A stretch of DNA of 40,261 bases from Myxococcales bacterium. GTDB taxonomy: Bacteria > Myxococcota_A > Polyangia > Palsa-1104. The notes beneath the pieces were generated by a model, which did not search any database, had not been told where the DNA came from, and saw only the letters and a list, made by a program, of their open reading frames with translations. Within the stretch, counting starts at the first letter, position 1; every line of letters starts with the position of its first letter. The DNA lies in assembly GCA_003170275.1 (NCBI GenBank), contig PNAM01000046.1:64863-105123 (forward strand), written 5' to 3'. Positions 1-7,673 of the stretch are shown here, piece by piece. Made by a program: the position numbers and the translations under genes.

Positions 1-1
1 C

Positions 2-562
2 GCGCTCGCGCTGCTGGGCGCCGCGCCCGAGGCGGCCGGCGCCGATCGCATCGTGGCGCGCGGCCTCTTGCGCGAGCGGACGCTGCGCCTGTCGCGGCTG
101 CTCAAGCTGGAGTTCTCCTACCGCGTCGGCGAGACCTTCGAGGCGATCTTCGATTCGACGGTGGCCGGCCTGGTCGCCGCCGGGCTGCTCAAGCCCGAGA
201 TCGTCGGCGACTCGGCCGAGGCCTTTCGCGCCGGCGCGCCCGACAAGCTGGCGCTGCTCGCCGGCCAGCTGCGCGATTTCGTCGAGGCCTATTGGGTCGC
301 TGCCCGCGGCCTCGAAACCATGACCGCGCCGCTCGCAACCAAAGACCTCGTCCGCCGCATCCACGATCTCGGCGAGAAACTGTTCTACACCGGCAAGCTC
401 GAGCGACGCGAGGCCTGCACCGACACCAACTACCAGAACGCCGTCGCCTACTTCGTCGAGCGCGGCATCCTGATCGCGGAGGACAAGCGCGTGCGCCTGG
501 CCCCGTCCGCCGATCCCAAGCGCCTGGCCACCGAGATCGCCGACCTGATGTCCAGCCGATAG
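2..562 (+). CDS. Glycerol-3-phosphate acyltransferase (PlsB-like), C-terminal part
   Basis: The reading frame is open from the left edge to the stop at 562, so the gene starts outside the window; about 186 C-terminal residues are visible. The segment reads like the C-terminal domain of PlsB/GPAT proteins: a stretch on acyltransferase maturation helices (LLKLEFSYRVGETFE), a helix rich in aromatic and acidic residues (VEAYWVAARGLE), then LVRRIHDLGEKLFYTGKLERREA and NYQNAVAYFVERGIL. In the family this enzyme acylates sn-glycerol-3-phosphate at position 1 at the membrane, the first step of phospholipid synthesis. The catalytic HX4D motif would lie upstream and cannot be checked here. The gene converges on the phosphatase gene that follows, 10 bp away. 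The family call is fairly sure; the exact paralogue is not. Confidence 0.75.
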   Translation, partial: ALALLGAAPEAAGADRIVARGLLRERTLRLSRLLKLEFSYRVGETFEAIFDSTVAGLVAAGLLKPEIVGDSAEAFRAGAPDKLALLAGQLRDFVEAYWVAARGLETMTAPLATKDLVRRIHDLGEKLFYTGKLERREACTDTNYQNAVAYFVERGILIAEDKRVRLAPSADPKRLATEIADLMSSR

Positions 563-572
563 CGCGTTACGG

Positions 573-1874
573 TCAGTTCGAGCGCTTGTCGCCTTCTTCG
601 AACAGGACGTCCTCGGACATGTCGACGGCTTGCGCTTCCAGGCGGGCGCCGGACAGGTCTTCGGTGGTCTTGCGCAGGCGCTCGGTCAGCACCTGCACGA
701 ACGACCACAGGAGCTTGGTCGCGAGCACCGGCTCCTTGCGGATGATCTCGTAGAAATCGCGGCGGCGCAGCATCAGCGCGCGGCTCGGCTCGTCGGCGGT
801 GGCCGAGGCCGAGCGCTTGGAGCGATCCACCAGCGCCATCTCGCCGAAGTGCGCGCCGCGCTCGAGGTGGGTGATGAACGCCTCGGCCTTGTGCAGCCGC
901 ACCTTGCCCGAGAGGATGATGAACAGCTCCTCGCCGTCCGAGCCTTCCTTGATGATCGGCTCGCCCGGCTTGTAGTCCTTGACCACCGTCACGTTCAGGA
1001 GCCGCATGATCTCCTTGTACGTGAGGTGCTTGAACAGCGGCATCCGCTTGAGGACCTCGACGCGGTTGGCCAGATCGCTGGCGCGCGCCGCCGACTCCTT
1101 GGCCTCGCCCGCCTCGACGCGCACCACCACCGCGGTGATGTTGTCGTGGCCGCCGCCCGCGTTGGCGAGCGCGACCAGGGTCTTGGGCGCATCGGCCACG
1201 TCGTCGGCGGTGAGGATCTCGGGGACGTCGCCTTCCTTGAGGTAGTGGTGGAGGCCGTCCGAGCAGATCAGGAACTGATCGCCGGGCAGCACCTCGAAGT
1301 CCATGGTGTCGACTTCGACGCTCTCGTAGGCGCCGACCGCGCGCGTGACCGCGTTCTTGTACTTGGCGTACGGCGAGCCGTCGATCTCGTCGCGCTTGAT
1401 CTTGCCGCGCCGCACCAGCTCGTTGATCAGCGAGTGATCTTCGGTGAGCTGATGCACCTGTCCCTGGCGCAACAGGTAGATGCGCGAGTCGCCGACGTGC
1501 GCGATGAACCCGCGGTCCCCGGCGATCAGGAGCGACGAGGTGGTGGTGCCCATGCCGCGCTTCTCGGTCTCGATCTGCGCGCGCGAGTAGATGCTCTGGC
1601 AGGCGGTCTGCACCGCGTGCTCCATCATCACCAGGATCTCCTGGCGCGCGTTCATGTCGTGCGCGGCGGTGTAGCGGGAGATCACGTCCGCGTTCTCGCG
1701 CACCACCCGCGAGACCTCATGGACCGAGATCTGCGACGCCACCTCGCCCGCCGCGTGCCCGCCCATGCCATCGGCCACGACGAACAGGTGCAGCTTGGGA
1801 TCTACGAGGTAGTTGTCCTCGTTGTGTTCACGCTGCCGTCCGACGTCGGTTGCGGCAAAGAACTTGAGATCCAA
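573..1874 (-). CDS. PP2C-type Ser/Thr phosphatase fused to a cyclic-nucleotide-binding domain
   Basis: 433 residues from a TTG start, chosen because GAGGGAG lies about 4 nt upstream and the PP2C fold begins at once (ATDVGRQREHNEDN, residues 8-21). Residues 1-255 are a complete PP2C/Stp1 domain: metal-binding DGMGG (35-39), GMGT (108-111), HVGDSR (126-131), SDGL (205-208) and GGHDN (241-245). A linker leads to a cNMP-binding domain at about 280-395, with a phosphate-binding-cassette-like FGEMAL at 343-348 followed by RSKRSASATA. Known PP2C phosphatases of this type reverse Hanks-type Ser/Thr kinases; the fused domain suggests ligand-gated phosphatase activity, which is inference. Whether the cassette binds cAMP, cGMP or nothing cannot be told by eye. 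It lies 74 bp downstream of the thioredoxin-fold gene on the same strand. A large Ser/Thr kinase gene sits at 23.3 kb, but no link between them is shown. Confidence 0.88.
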   Translation of the reverse strand: MDLKFFAATDVGRQREHNEDNYLVDPKLHLFVVADGMGGHAAGEVASQISVHEVSRVVRENADVISRYTAAHDMNARQEILVMMEHAVQTACQSIYSRAQIETEKRGMGTTTSSLLIAGDRGFIAHVGDSRIYLLRQGQVHQLTEDHSLINELVRRGKIKRDEIDGSPYAKYKNAVTRAVGAYESVEVDTMDFEVLPGDQFLICSDGLHHYLKEGDVPEILTADDVADAPKTLVALANAGGGHDNITAVVVRVEAGEAKESAARASDLANRVEVLKRMPLFKHLTYKEIMRLLNVTVVKDYKPGEPIIKEGSDGEELFIILSGKVRLHKAEAFITHLERGAHFGEMALVDRSKRSASATADEPSRALMLRRRDFYEIIRKEPVLATKLLWSFVQVLTERLRKTTEDLSGARLEAQAVDMSEDVLFEEGDKRSN

Positions 1875-1889
1875 GCGACTCCCTCACGA

Positions 1890-1905
1890 CGCTTTGGACA
1901 AAGCG
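1890..1905. repeat. Perfect 7-bp inverted repeat upstream of the PP2C gene
   Basis: The sequence CGCTTTGGACAAAGCG has perfect 7-bp arms around a GA centre. It lies 16-31 nt before the TTG start of the PP2C/cNMP gene and in the 74-bp gap after the stop of the thioredoxin-fold gene. It could be an operator or a small mRNA hairpin; no T-run follows on the minus strand, so a factor-independent terminator is unlikely. Confidence 0.4.
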
Positions 1906-1948
1906 GGCGCCCCGAGCATCGCCCACACCCACTTGTTTCGCAAGCCTT

Positions 1949-3202
1949 TTACGGCCCTGAGAGCCGGTCGAGCACGCCGCGCGCGAGCTCATCCGAGATC
2001 AGCTGCTCCAGTCGCGCCTCGTTCGCGCTGCCCGACAGCAGCACACCGTTGACCAGCAGGCTGGGGCTGTAGTTGAGCCCCAGTCGACGCAGCTCGACCT
2101 GATCGCGCTCGAGCGCCACGCGCAGCGTGCCCAGCCGGCGTTCGTCTGCCATCCGGCCGAGGTCCATCCCGACGGTCCGGGCCATCTGCTCGAGCTCCGG
2201 CTTGCCCGGCCGCGGGTGCGCGGCGGATGGTCGGGCGGGCAGCGCGAGGTCGTGCAGCTCCCAGAACCGCCCTTGATTCTGCGCAGCGACGGCGAACTCG
2301 GCGGCGGTCGCCTCGAGGCCGAAGGAGGCGTAGGGCGGCACCCAGTTCTTCCACACCTCGCGGATCGCGCCCGGGTGCTTGTCGCGAGCGCGGGCGAGCA
2401 GCAGCTCGAGGTCGGCGCACTGCGCGCAGCTCAGGTTCGAGAACACGATCACCGTCACCGGCGCGAGCGAAGGCCCGCGCGCGGGCGCGCCGCTCAGGTC
2501 CACCTGCACGCGCCGTGGTGACCCGTGCGAGTCGCCGGTGTCGGTCTGTCGCTTGCGGCGCTCGTCGAGCAGCCGCTCGTAGAGCCGGCTCAAGGGCACG
2601 CCGCTCTCGAGCAGCGCCTGGGCGCGTGGACGCGCCGCCTGGATCGCCGTCGCCAGCGCGTCTTCGTTGGCCCACAGCCGATCGAGGTTGACGAACACCT
2701 CGCCGGGAATGTGCCCGTGGGCGCGCGCGCGCAGCTCCTCGACCTGCGGCCGGTAGGTGTGCGCCTGCAGCGCGGGCTCGAGCTGTTTGGCGTCGAGGCC
2801 CACGTCGGCGCCGATGCGCACCAGCTCGGAAAGCGTCAGCGTGGGCGAGCGATCGCGCAGCAGCCGATCGCAGAATTCGAAGAAGCGGCCGCTGGCGCCC
2901 GCAGCCATCGCAGCCTCGAGCGCCAGGTCCGATCCGGGCGAAGAATAGCTGGTGAGGTGAACGACCTCGCGCGCGTCGGGGTTGCGCTCGACCGCGCGCC
3001 GCACCACCTCCCACGCGGCCGACGCGGCGGGCGGGCCGAACGCGAGGTACAGGTCGATGGTGACCGCCGCGAAACGCGGCCCGCGCACCGGGTCGGCGGC
3101 CGCCGGCACGTGGACGACCTCGTGCGCCGCCGCCGTCGGCAGGGAGTCGGCGCGCGCCGGGATCGCGCCCGCCACCGCCAGCCAGATCGCCCACCCGCGC
3201 AC
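1949..3202 (-). CDS. Exported protein with two tandem DsbA-like thioredoxin domains, the first lacking CXXC
   Basis: 417 residues from a GTG start (AGGA about 8 nt upstream). Residues 1-19 are a signal peptide ending AIPARA. Two copies of a DsbA/Thioredoxin_4-like fold follow. Copy 1 (about 40-200) keeps the fold and a cis-Pro-like loop (HIPGEVFVN, 164-172), but the active-site position reads LAFGPPAASAAW and holds no cysteine. Copy 2 (about 235-415) has the redox pair SCAQC (C259, C262) and the loop NYSPSLLVNG, where SP replaces the usual TP. Proteins of this family act as periplasmic disulfide oxidases, isomerases or holders of DsbB/VKOR partners. I infer that copy 1 is a structural or substrate-binding domain. 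No partner quinone reductase is nearby, and the substrate is unknown. Confidence 0.78.
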   Translation of the reverse strand: MRGWAIWLAVAGAIPARADSLPTAAAHEVVHVPAAADPVRGPRFAAVTIDLYLAFGPPAASAAWEVVRRAVERNPDAREVVHLTSYSSPGSDLALEAAMAAGASGRFFEFCDRLLRDRSPTLTLSELVRIGADVGLDAKQLEPALQAHTYRPQVEELRARAHGHIPGEVFVNLDRLWANEDALATAIQAARPRAQALLESGVPLSRLYERLLDERRKRQTDTGDSHGSPRRVQVDLSGAPARGPSLAPVTVIVFSNLSCAQCADLELLLARARDKHPGAIREVWKNWVPPYASFGLEATAAEFAVAAQNQGRFWELHDLALPARPSAAHPRPGKPELEQMARTVGMDLGRMADERRLGTLRVALERDQVELRRLGLNYSPSLLVNGVLLSGSANEARLEQLISDELARGVLDRLSGP

Positions 3203-3299
3203 GTCCCGATCCTAGCAGCAGGCTTGGCGCGCTGCTTGCTCAACCGCAGTCGCAGCAGATGAAACGCCCCGGTTCCGCGCGGACTTCGGCAGGTCGCCA

Positions 3300-3344
3300 G
3301 GGTCTTCAGACCCGAGGAGAAGGACCCCATGGGGTCTAAAGGAG
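3300..3344 (+). promoter_or_regulatory. Palindromic leader with possible alternative hairpins ahead of the FG-GAP lipoprotein
   Basis: Just upstream of the start at 3353 are GGGTCT (3300-3305), AGACCC (3308-3313), the perfect palindrome GACCCCATGGGGTC (3323-3336) and the ribosome binding site AAAGGAG (3338-3344). AGACCC can pair either with the upstream GGGTCT or with GGGTCT at 3332-3337, so two mutually exclusive folds are possible right before the Shine-Dalgarno. This may control translation, or the palindrome may be an operator. It is seen directly; the function is inference. Confidence 0.4.
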
Positions 3345-3352
3345 AACGCACC

Positions 3353-5782
3353 ATGAACCGCTCCTCTTCGCTCGGGCTGCTCGGCTTGGTGGTGCTCCTG
3401 GCGCCGTTCGGCTGCGACTCCTCGCCGGGCTCCGGCGGAGGAGACGGCGGCGGCGGCGGCGGCGACGGCATGATGAGCGGGGCCGACGGCGGCGATTGCG
3501 CGCCCGGCTGTCCGGCGCTCCAGGTGTGCCGCTTCAATTCGTGCATCGATCCGCCGGCCGCGTGCACCACCGACGGCACGTGCGAAGACGACAGCTACTG
3601 CGAGATGGGCGAGTGCATCCCCTACGGCATCGGGCCGCGCGGTCCGTTCAACACCCAGTGCAAGCGGCTACAAGTGCTCGGCCTGTTCGAGCCCAAGCCG
3701 CAGTGCGAGTGGACCGGCCCGCCGGCGTCCGACCCGTACCCCGATCACAAGAACGTGTTGTCCACGCCGCTGGTCGCGGACTTCAACTTCGACAACGACC
3801 CGACGACCCTCCATCCGTCGATCGTCTTCGTCAGCTACAATTGCGAAGACGGCGGCTGCGGTGCGGAGCCCGGCTGCTATGGCGTGATCCGCGTGCTCGA
3901 CGGCGCCACCTGCCTGGAGCAATTCGCCATCGCCGGCACCGGGTTGATCATCGGTTCGGTGACGCCGGCGATCGGTGACATCGACGGCGATGGCCGGCCC
4001 GACATCGTCACCGAGCACCAGGGCGGCGGGGTGATGGGCTTCAAGTTCGATCCCGCGCAGGGCAAGTTCGTCGAGATGTGGACCAACTACTCGAGCTTCA
4101 ACGCCACCGGCTGCCACTGGGACTCGCTCGCGTTGCACGATCTCGACGACGACGGCAAGCCCGAGATCGTGCAGAACGGGCCGTACCCGGCCGCCTACGA
4201 CAACCAGGGCCAGCTCCTCGACGGCGCCACCACGAACACCAGCTACTCGGAGTTCCTCCATCCGGTGCTGGCCGACGTGGACAACGACGGATCGGTCGAG
4301 ATGCTCGACGGGCGCGAGGCGTTCCGTTTCGACAAGACGACCAAGAAGTGGGTGATCGCGGCCGGCATCAGCGGGCCTTCGATCGGCCAGGTCGCGCTCG
4401 CCGACTTCGGCACCTTCGGCGCCAACCCGGCGCTCGACGATCGCACCAAGCTCGACGGCGTGCCGGAGCTCGCGGTGGTGAGCGACTCGATGGTGCGCGT
4501 GCAGACGCTCGACGGGCGCGTGGTGTTCGGGCCGATCCCGCTGCCCGCGACCGACGCGGCGATGACCCGCGGAACCGGCGGCGCGCCGACCATCGCCGAC
4601 TTCGACGGCGACGGGCGCGTGGAGATCGGCGTGGCCGGCGCGACCGCCTACGCGGTCTTCGATCCCGACTGCGCGGGCACCGCGAACCTGTTCTGTCCGA
4701 CCGGCGGCGCGGGCGGCGTGTTGTGGTTCCGCGCCTCGCAGGACGCCTCGTCGAACGTGACCGGATCGTCGGTGTTCGACTTCGACGGCGACGGCAAGGC
4801 CGAGGTGGTCTACGCCGACGAGTGCTTCTCGCGCGTGTACGACGGCCGCTCTGGCGACGTCCTGTTCTCGCAGTACCACACGTCGTGCACCTGGTACGAA
4901 AACCCCATCGTCGCCGACGTGGCAGGAAACTTCCGCTCGGCGGTGATCATCCCCTCGAACTCGAACTGCATGGTGATGTGCCCCGCGCTCGATCCGATCC
5001 ACGACGGCGTGCGCTGCGACGTGAGCGCCGACTGTCCGGGCACCACCACCTGCCTGCGCGAGAACGCCGCCGACCCGTACGGCCGCTGTCGCTGCACCTT
5101 GGCCGCCGACTGCGGCTCGGCCAGCCTCGACTGCGTCGATCCGATCGCCGGTCCGTCCGCGCAGGGCAAGGTGTGCCGCGCCACCCACCCGGCGGGCGCG
5201 GCGCAGCACGGCATCCTGGTCCTGCACGACGCGCTCGATCGCTGGGTCGACTCGCGCTCGATCTGGAACCAGCACGCGTACTCGGTGACCAACGTCAACG
5301 ACGACGGCACCATCCCGAAGACCTCGGCGTGGAAGCAGAACTGGAAGGATCCCAAGCTCAACAACTTCCGCCAGAACGTGCAGGGCGCGCTCGATCCGCA
5401 GAACGTCCCCGATCTGACCGCGGCAGGCAACGCACCGCCCGGCGTGCAGGTCTCGCTCTCGTGCGACGCGGGCACGCTGCACTTGAAGGCGCGCATTTGC
5501 AACCGCGGCACCGGCCCGGTGGCGGCCGGCGAGCCGGTGACCTTCTACAACGGCTCCAAGGCGGCGGGCGGCGCGCCGATCTGCACCGGCATGACCACCA
5601 TGACGCTCGCGCCGGGCACCTGCGAAGTGGTCGGCTGCGACTGGGCCAATGCGCCCACCAGCCCCACCGACGTCGAGGTGCACGCCGACGACGACGGCAC
5701 CGGCAAGGGCACCTCGACCGAGTGCGAGGAGTCGAACAACCTCGGCACGCTCAAGGGCGTCAAGTGCGACACCATCGGCTGA
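3353..5782 (+). CDS. Large FG-GAP/VCBS-repeat lipoprotein with C-terminal CARDB-like domain
   Basis: 809 residues. An in-frame ATG exists at 3329, but the ATG at 3353 is preceded by AAAGGAG at good spacing and begins a lipoprotein signal (hydrophobic stretch ending LAPFGC, C21), so I use it. A Gly/Asp linker is followed by a Cys-rich module (about 45-85) like those of myxobacterial surface proteins. A beta-propeller region then carries Ca-binding FG-GAP-like motifs: DIDGDGRPDI, DLDDDGKPEI, DVDNDGSVEM, DFDGDGRVEI and DFDGDGKAEV. A second Cys-rich insert (about 540-620) precedes a CARDB-like domain (about 690-770; SLSCDAGTLHLKARICNRG). Such proteins are outer-membrane or surface lipoproteins thought to bind ligands or matrix; no catalytic motif is seen. 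The lipobox is imperfect (Pro at -3). It ends immediately before the convergent DUF420 gene. Confidence 0.85.
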   Translation: MNRSSSLGLLGLVVLLAPFGCDSSPGSGGGDGGGGGGDGMMSGADGGDCAPGCPALQVCRFNSCIDPPAACTTDGTCEDDSYCEMGECIPYGIGPRGPFNTQCKRLQVLGLFEPKPQCEWTGPPASDPYPDHKNVLSTPLVADFNFDNDPTTLHPSIVFVSYNCEDGGCGAEPGCYGVIRVLDGATCLEQFAIAGTGLIIGSVTPAIGDIDGDGRPDIVTEHQGGGVMGFKFDPAQGKFVEMWTNYSSFNATGCHWDSLALHDLDDDGKPEIVQNGPYPAAYDNQGQLLDGATTNTSYSEFLHPVLADVDNDGSVEMLDGREAFRFDKTTKKWVIAAGISGPSIGQVALADFGTFGANPALDDRTKLDGVPELAVVSDSMVRVQTLDGRVVFGPIPLPATDAAMTRGTGGAPTIADFDGDGRVEIGVAGATAYAVFDPDCAGTANLFCPTGGAGGVLWFRASQDASSNVTGSSVFDFDGDGKAEVVYADECFSRVYDGRSGDVLFSQYHTSCTWYENPIVADVAGNFRSAVIIPSNSNCMVMCPALDPIHDGVRCDVSADCPGTTTCLRENAADPYGRCRCTLAADCGSASLDCVDPIAGPSAQGKVCRATHPAGAAQHGILVLHDALDRWVDSRSIWNQHAYSVTNVNDDGTIPKTSAWKQNWKDPKLNNFRQNVQGALDPQNVPDLTAAGNAPPGVQVSLSCDAGTLHLKARICNRGTGPVAAGEPVTFYNGSKAAGGAPICTGMTTMTLAPGTCEVVGCDWANAPTSPTDVEVHADDDGTGKGTSTECEESNNLGTLKGVKCDTIG

Positions 5783-6223
5783 TCAGCCGGGCGGATGGTA
5801 GAGCATCACGTAGACCAGCACGCCGGTGACCGAGACGTACATCCAGATCGGCAGCGTGTAGCGGACCAGCTGCTTGTGGTCGACGAAGCGCTTCTTCCAG
5901 GCCAGGAACACCGTGCGCACGGCCAGCGGCGGCGTGATCACCGCCAGGATCATGTGGCTGATGAGCAGGCCCAGGTAGATCGCCTTCCACGCGCCGGAGC
6001 CGGGGTAGCGGTGCGTGCCCGAGACGTAGACGCGCGTCAGGTACGAGATCAAGAACACCGTCGAGACGATGAACGCGCCGCCCATCAGGAAGCCGTGCAG
6101 GCGCCGTTCGCCGCGGCGGATCGCCACCCAGCCGCCGAGCAGCAGCAGCGCGGCGGTGCCGTTGAGGGTCGCGTTGAGGAGCGCGAGCGTCGCGCCGAGA
6201 CTGCTGGAATTGGATGAGATCAC
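5783..6223 (-). CDS. DUF420 / CtaM-like membrane protein of cytochrome oxidase assembly
   Basis: 146 residues from GTG at 6223; GGAGG lies 4-8 nt upstream, and the GTG overlaps the SCO stop codon (GTGA). Four to five hydrophobic helices are visible: about 10-30, 45-66, 80-105 and 122-142. His and aromatic positions are those of DUF420 proteins (LLISHMILAVITPPLAVRT; KKRFVDHKQLVRYTLPIWMYVSVTGVLVYVMLY contains the family signature, split here over residues 110-142). In Bacillus and Staphylococcus, YozB/CtaM is needed for a functional heme-copper oxidase. As the last gene of the ctaA-ctaB-ABC-SCO operon, an assembly role is strongly suggested by context. Length is normal for the family. Confidence 0.85.
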   Translation of the reverse strand: MISSNSSSLGATLALLNATLNGTAALLLLGGWVAIRRGERRLHGFLMGGAFIVSTVFLISYLTRVYVSGTHRYPGSGAWKAIYLGLLISHMILAVITPPLAVRTVFLAWKKRFVDHKQLVRYTLPIWMYVSVTGVLVYVMLYHPPG

Positions 6224-6858
6224 ACGCCTCCGTGTTCGAGCAGCTCGGCGAGATCTTCACGAAGCCGCGCCATGCTCACGCCGTCGGTCGCGTCGTAGAA
6301 ACCGCGAATCTGTCCCTTGCCGTCGACCAGCACCAGCTTGGTGCCGTGCAGGATGGTGAAGCCGTCGGCGTTCTCGGTCGACTTCTCTTTTTCGAGCCCC
6401 TGCTTGAAGCCCTTGACCACCGCGTCCTGGATGTCCTGCGCGGGACCGGTGAGGAACGTCCACAGCGCGGGATTGGCCAGAAAGCCCGTCGCGTACGCCT
6501 TGAGCCGCGCGGGCGTGTCGCGATCCGGGTCGACGCTGAACGAGACCAGGCGGGTGCGCGCGTCGGCGCCCCGGTTGGTGAGGTAGCGCTGCAGCTGCGC
6601 CATCGCCTCGGTGAGCCGCGGGCACGCCTCGGAGCAGCTGGTGAACACGAAGTCGGCCACCCACACCTTGCCCTCGAGCGCGCGCGACTGAAACGGCGCG
6701 CCGTCCTGATCGGTCAGGTTGAAGGTGGGGACCGCACCGTAGCTCGGCAGCTGGCGGCGATGCGCGCGCGCCACCAAGGTCGCCGCCGCCGGGATGGTCA
6801 ACAGCGTGACCGCGAACACCGTCCACAACCAAGGGCGCTTGATCATGCCGGCGCTCAT
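6220..6858 (-). CDS. SCO1/SenC family copper chaperone for cytochrome oxidase
   Basis: 212 residues. The frame is open further upstream, but the ATG at 6858 overlaps the permease stop as ATGA, which argues for a coupled start (another ATG is 4 codons in). One N-terminal membrane anchor (about 9-30) is followed by a thioredoxin-like SCO domain. It has the copper ligands CSEAC (CX3C; C75, C79) and the distal His in ILHGTKLVLVDGKG (H171), plus the SVDPDRDTP motif (108-116). SCO proteins hand copper to the CuA site of oxidase subunit II on the outer face of the cytoplasmic membrane. All metal ligands are intact. Its place between the ABC-2 exporter and the DUF420 gene fits oxidase assembly. Confidence 0.93.
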   Translation of the reverse strand: MSAGMIKRPWLWTVFAVTLLTIPAAATLVARAHRRQLPSYGAVPTFNLTDQDGAPFQSRALEGKVWVADFVFTSCSEACPRLTEAMAQLQRYLTNRGADARTRLVSFSVDPDRDTPARLKAYATGFLANPALWTFLTGPAQDIQDAVVKGFKQGLEKEKSTENADGFTILHGTKLVLVDGKGQIRGFYDATDGVSMARLREDLAELLEHGGV

Positions 6859-7673
6859 CCGGCCTTGTTGCCGCGCCGCGAAGCCATGTATGCGGCCCAG
6901 ACCGTCGCTGCCACCGCGAAGCCGAGGACCACGGCGAGCTCCACGGTTGCCGGCGTGCCGCCATAGAGCGCGCGACGGATTCCGCTCACGCAATAGGACA
7001 TCGGGTTGAGGCGCATCATCCAGCCGATCCACGAGGCGGCGCCGTGCAGCGGGAACATCGCGCCCGAGAGGATCCACAACGGGATCAAGAGCACGCTCAT
7101 CACCACGTGATAGCCCTGCGTCGAGTCGAGCCACCAGGCGATCCCGAAGCCCATCGAGGAGAGACCAATCGACGTGAACAGCAACATGCCCGCGCACAGC
7201 GGCCAGTCGACTACGCGCACGTCGAAGCCGGCCAGCGGCAACAGCGCGAGGAACACCGCCGCCTGCGCGAGCGCGATGGTCACGCCGCCGAGCGTCTTGC
7301 CGAGCACCAGCGCGGTGCGCGACGCGGGCGCCACCAGCACCGCCTGCAGGAAGCCTTTGTGGCGATCTTCGATCACCGACATGGTGGTGAAGATCGACGT
7401 GAACAGCACCACCAGCATGATGATGCCGGGGTAGAAATACTGCAGGTAGCCGATCTGCTCGGCGCCCTGCATGCGGAACGAGCCCGCCAGCCCGGAGCCG
7501 ATCACCAGCCAGAAGATGAGCGGCTGCACCAGCGCACCCACCACGCGGCTGCGCTGCCGGAAGAAACGCCGTAGGTCGCGCGACACCAACACCGCGATGG
7601 TCGCCAGGTTGAGCTGCAGCGCGCTCGCCGGCTTCTCTTCGCGGGCGTGCTCGACCGCTTCGACGCGCTCCAT
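6855..7673 (-). CDS. ABC-2 type transporter permease
   Basis: 272 residues with about six hydrophobic helices and the ABC-2 layout: a short cytosolic N-terminus, a first helix near 50-65 (ALVQPLIFWLVIGSGL), a coupling-helix region with ...EDRHKGFLQAVLVAPASRTALVLGK (about 120-146), and a last pair near 198-258. The ATG overlaps the ATPase stop (TGATG) and its own stop overlaps the SCO start, so it is translated in a coupled series. It is the membrane partner of the ATPase at 7673-8599. DrrB/NodJ-like exporters of this type move lipids, polysaccharides, drugs or small ligands. The substrate is not readable; from the operon I infer something for heme or copper handling. Confidence 0.9.
   Translation of the reverse strand: MERVEAVEHAREEKPASALQLNLATIAVLVSRDLRRFFRQRSRVVGALVQPLIFWLVIGSGLAGSFRMQGAEQIGYLQYFYPGIIMLVVLFTSIFTTMSVIEDRHKGFLQAVLVAPASRTALVLGKTLGGVTIALAQAAVFLALLPLAGFDVRVVDWPLCAGMLLFTSIGLSSMGFGIAWWLDSTQGYHVVMSVLLIPLWILSGAMFPLHGAASWIGWMMRLNPMSYCVSGIRRALYGGTPATVELAVVLGFAVAATVWAAYMASRRGNKAG

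Noticed and set aside
3668..5683. Long minus-strand frame opposite the FG-GAP lipoprotein
   Set aside because: Composition (His, Arg, Val, Ala) is that of a shadow of Asp/Gly-rich codons; no start context or motif.
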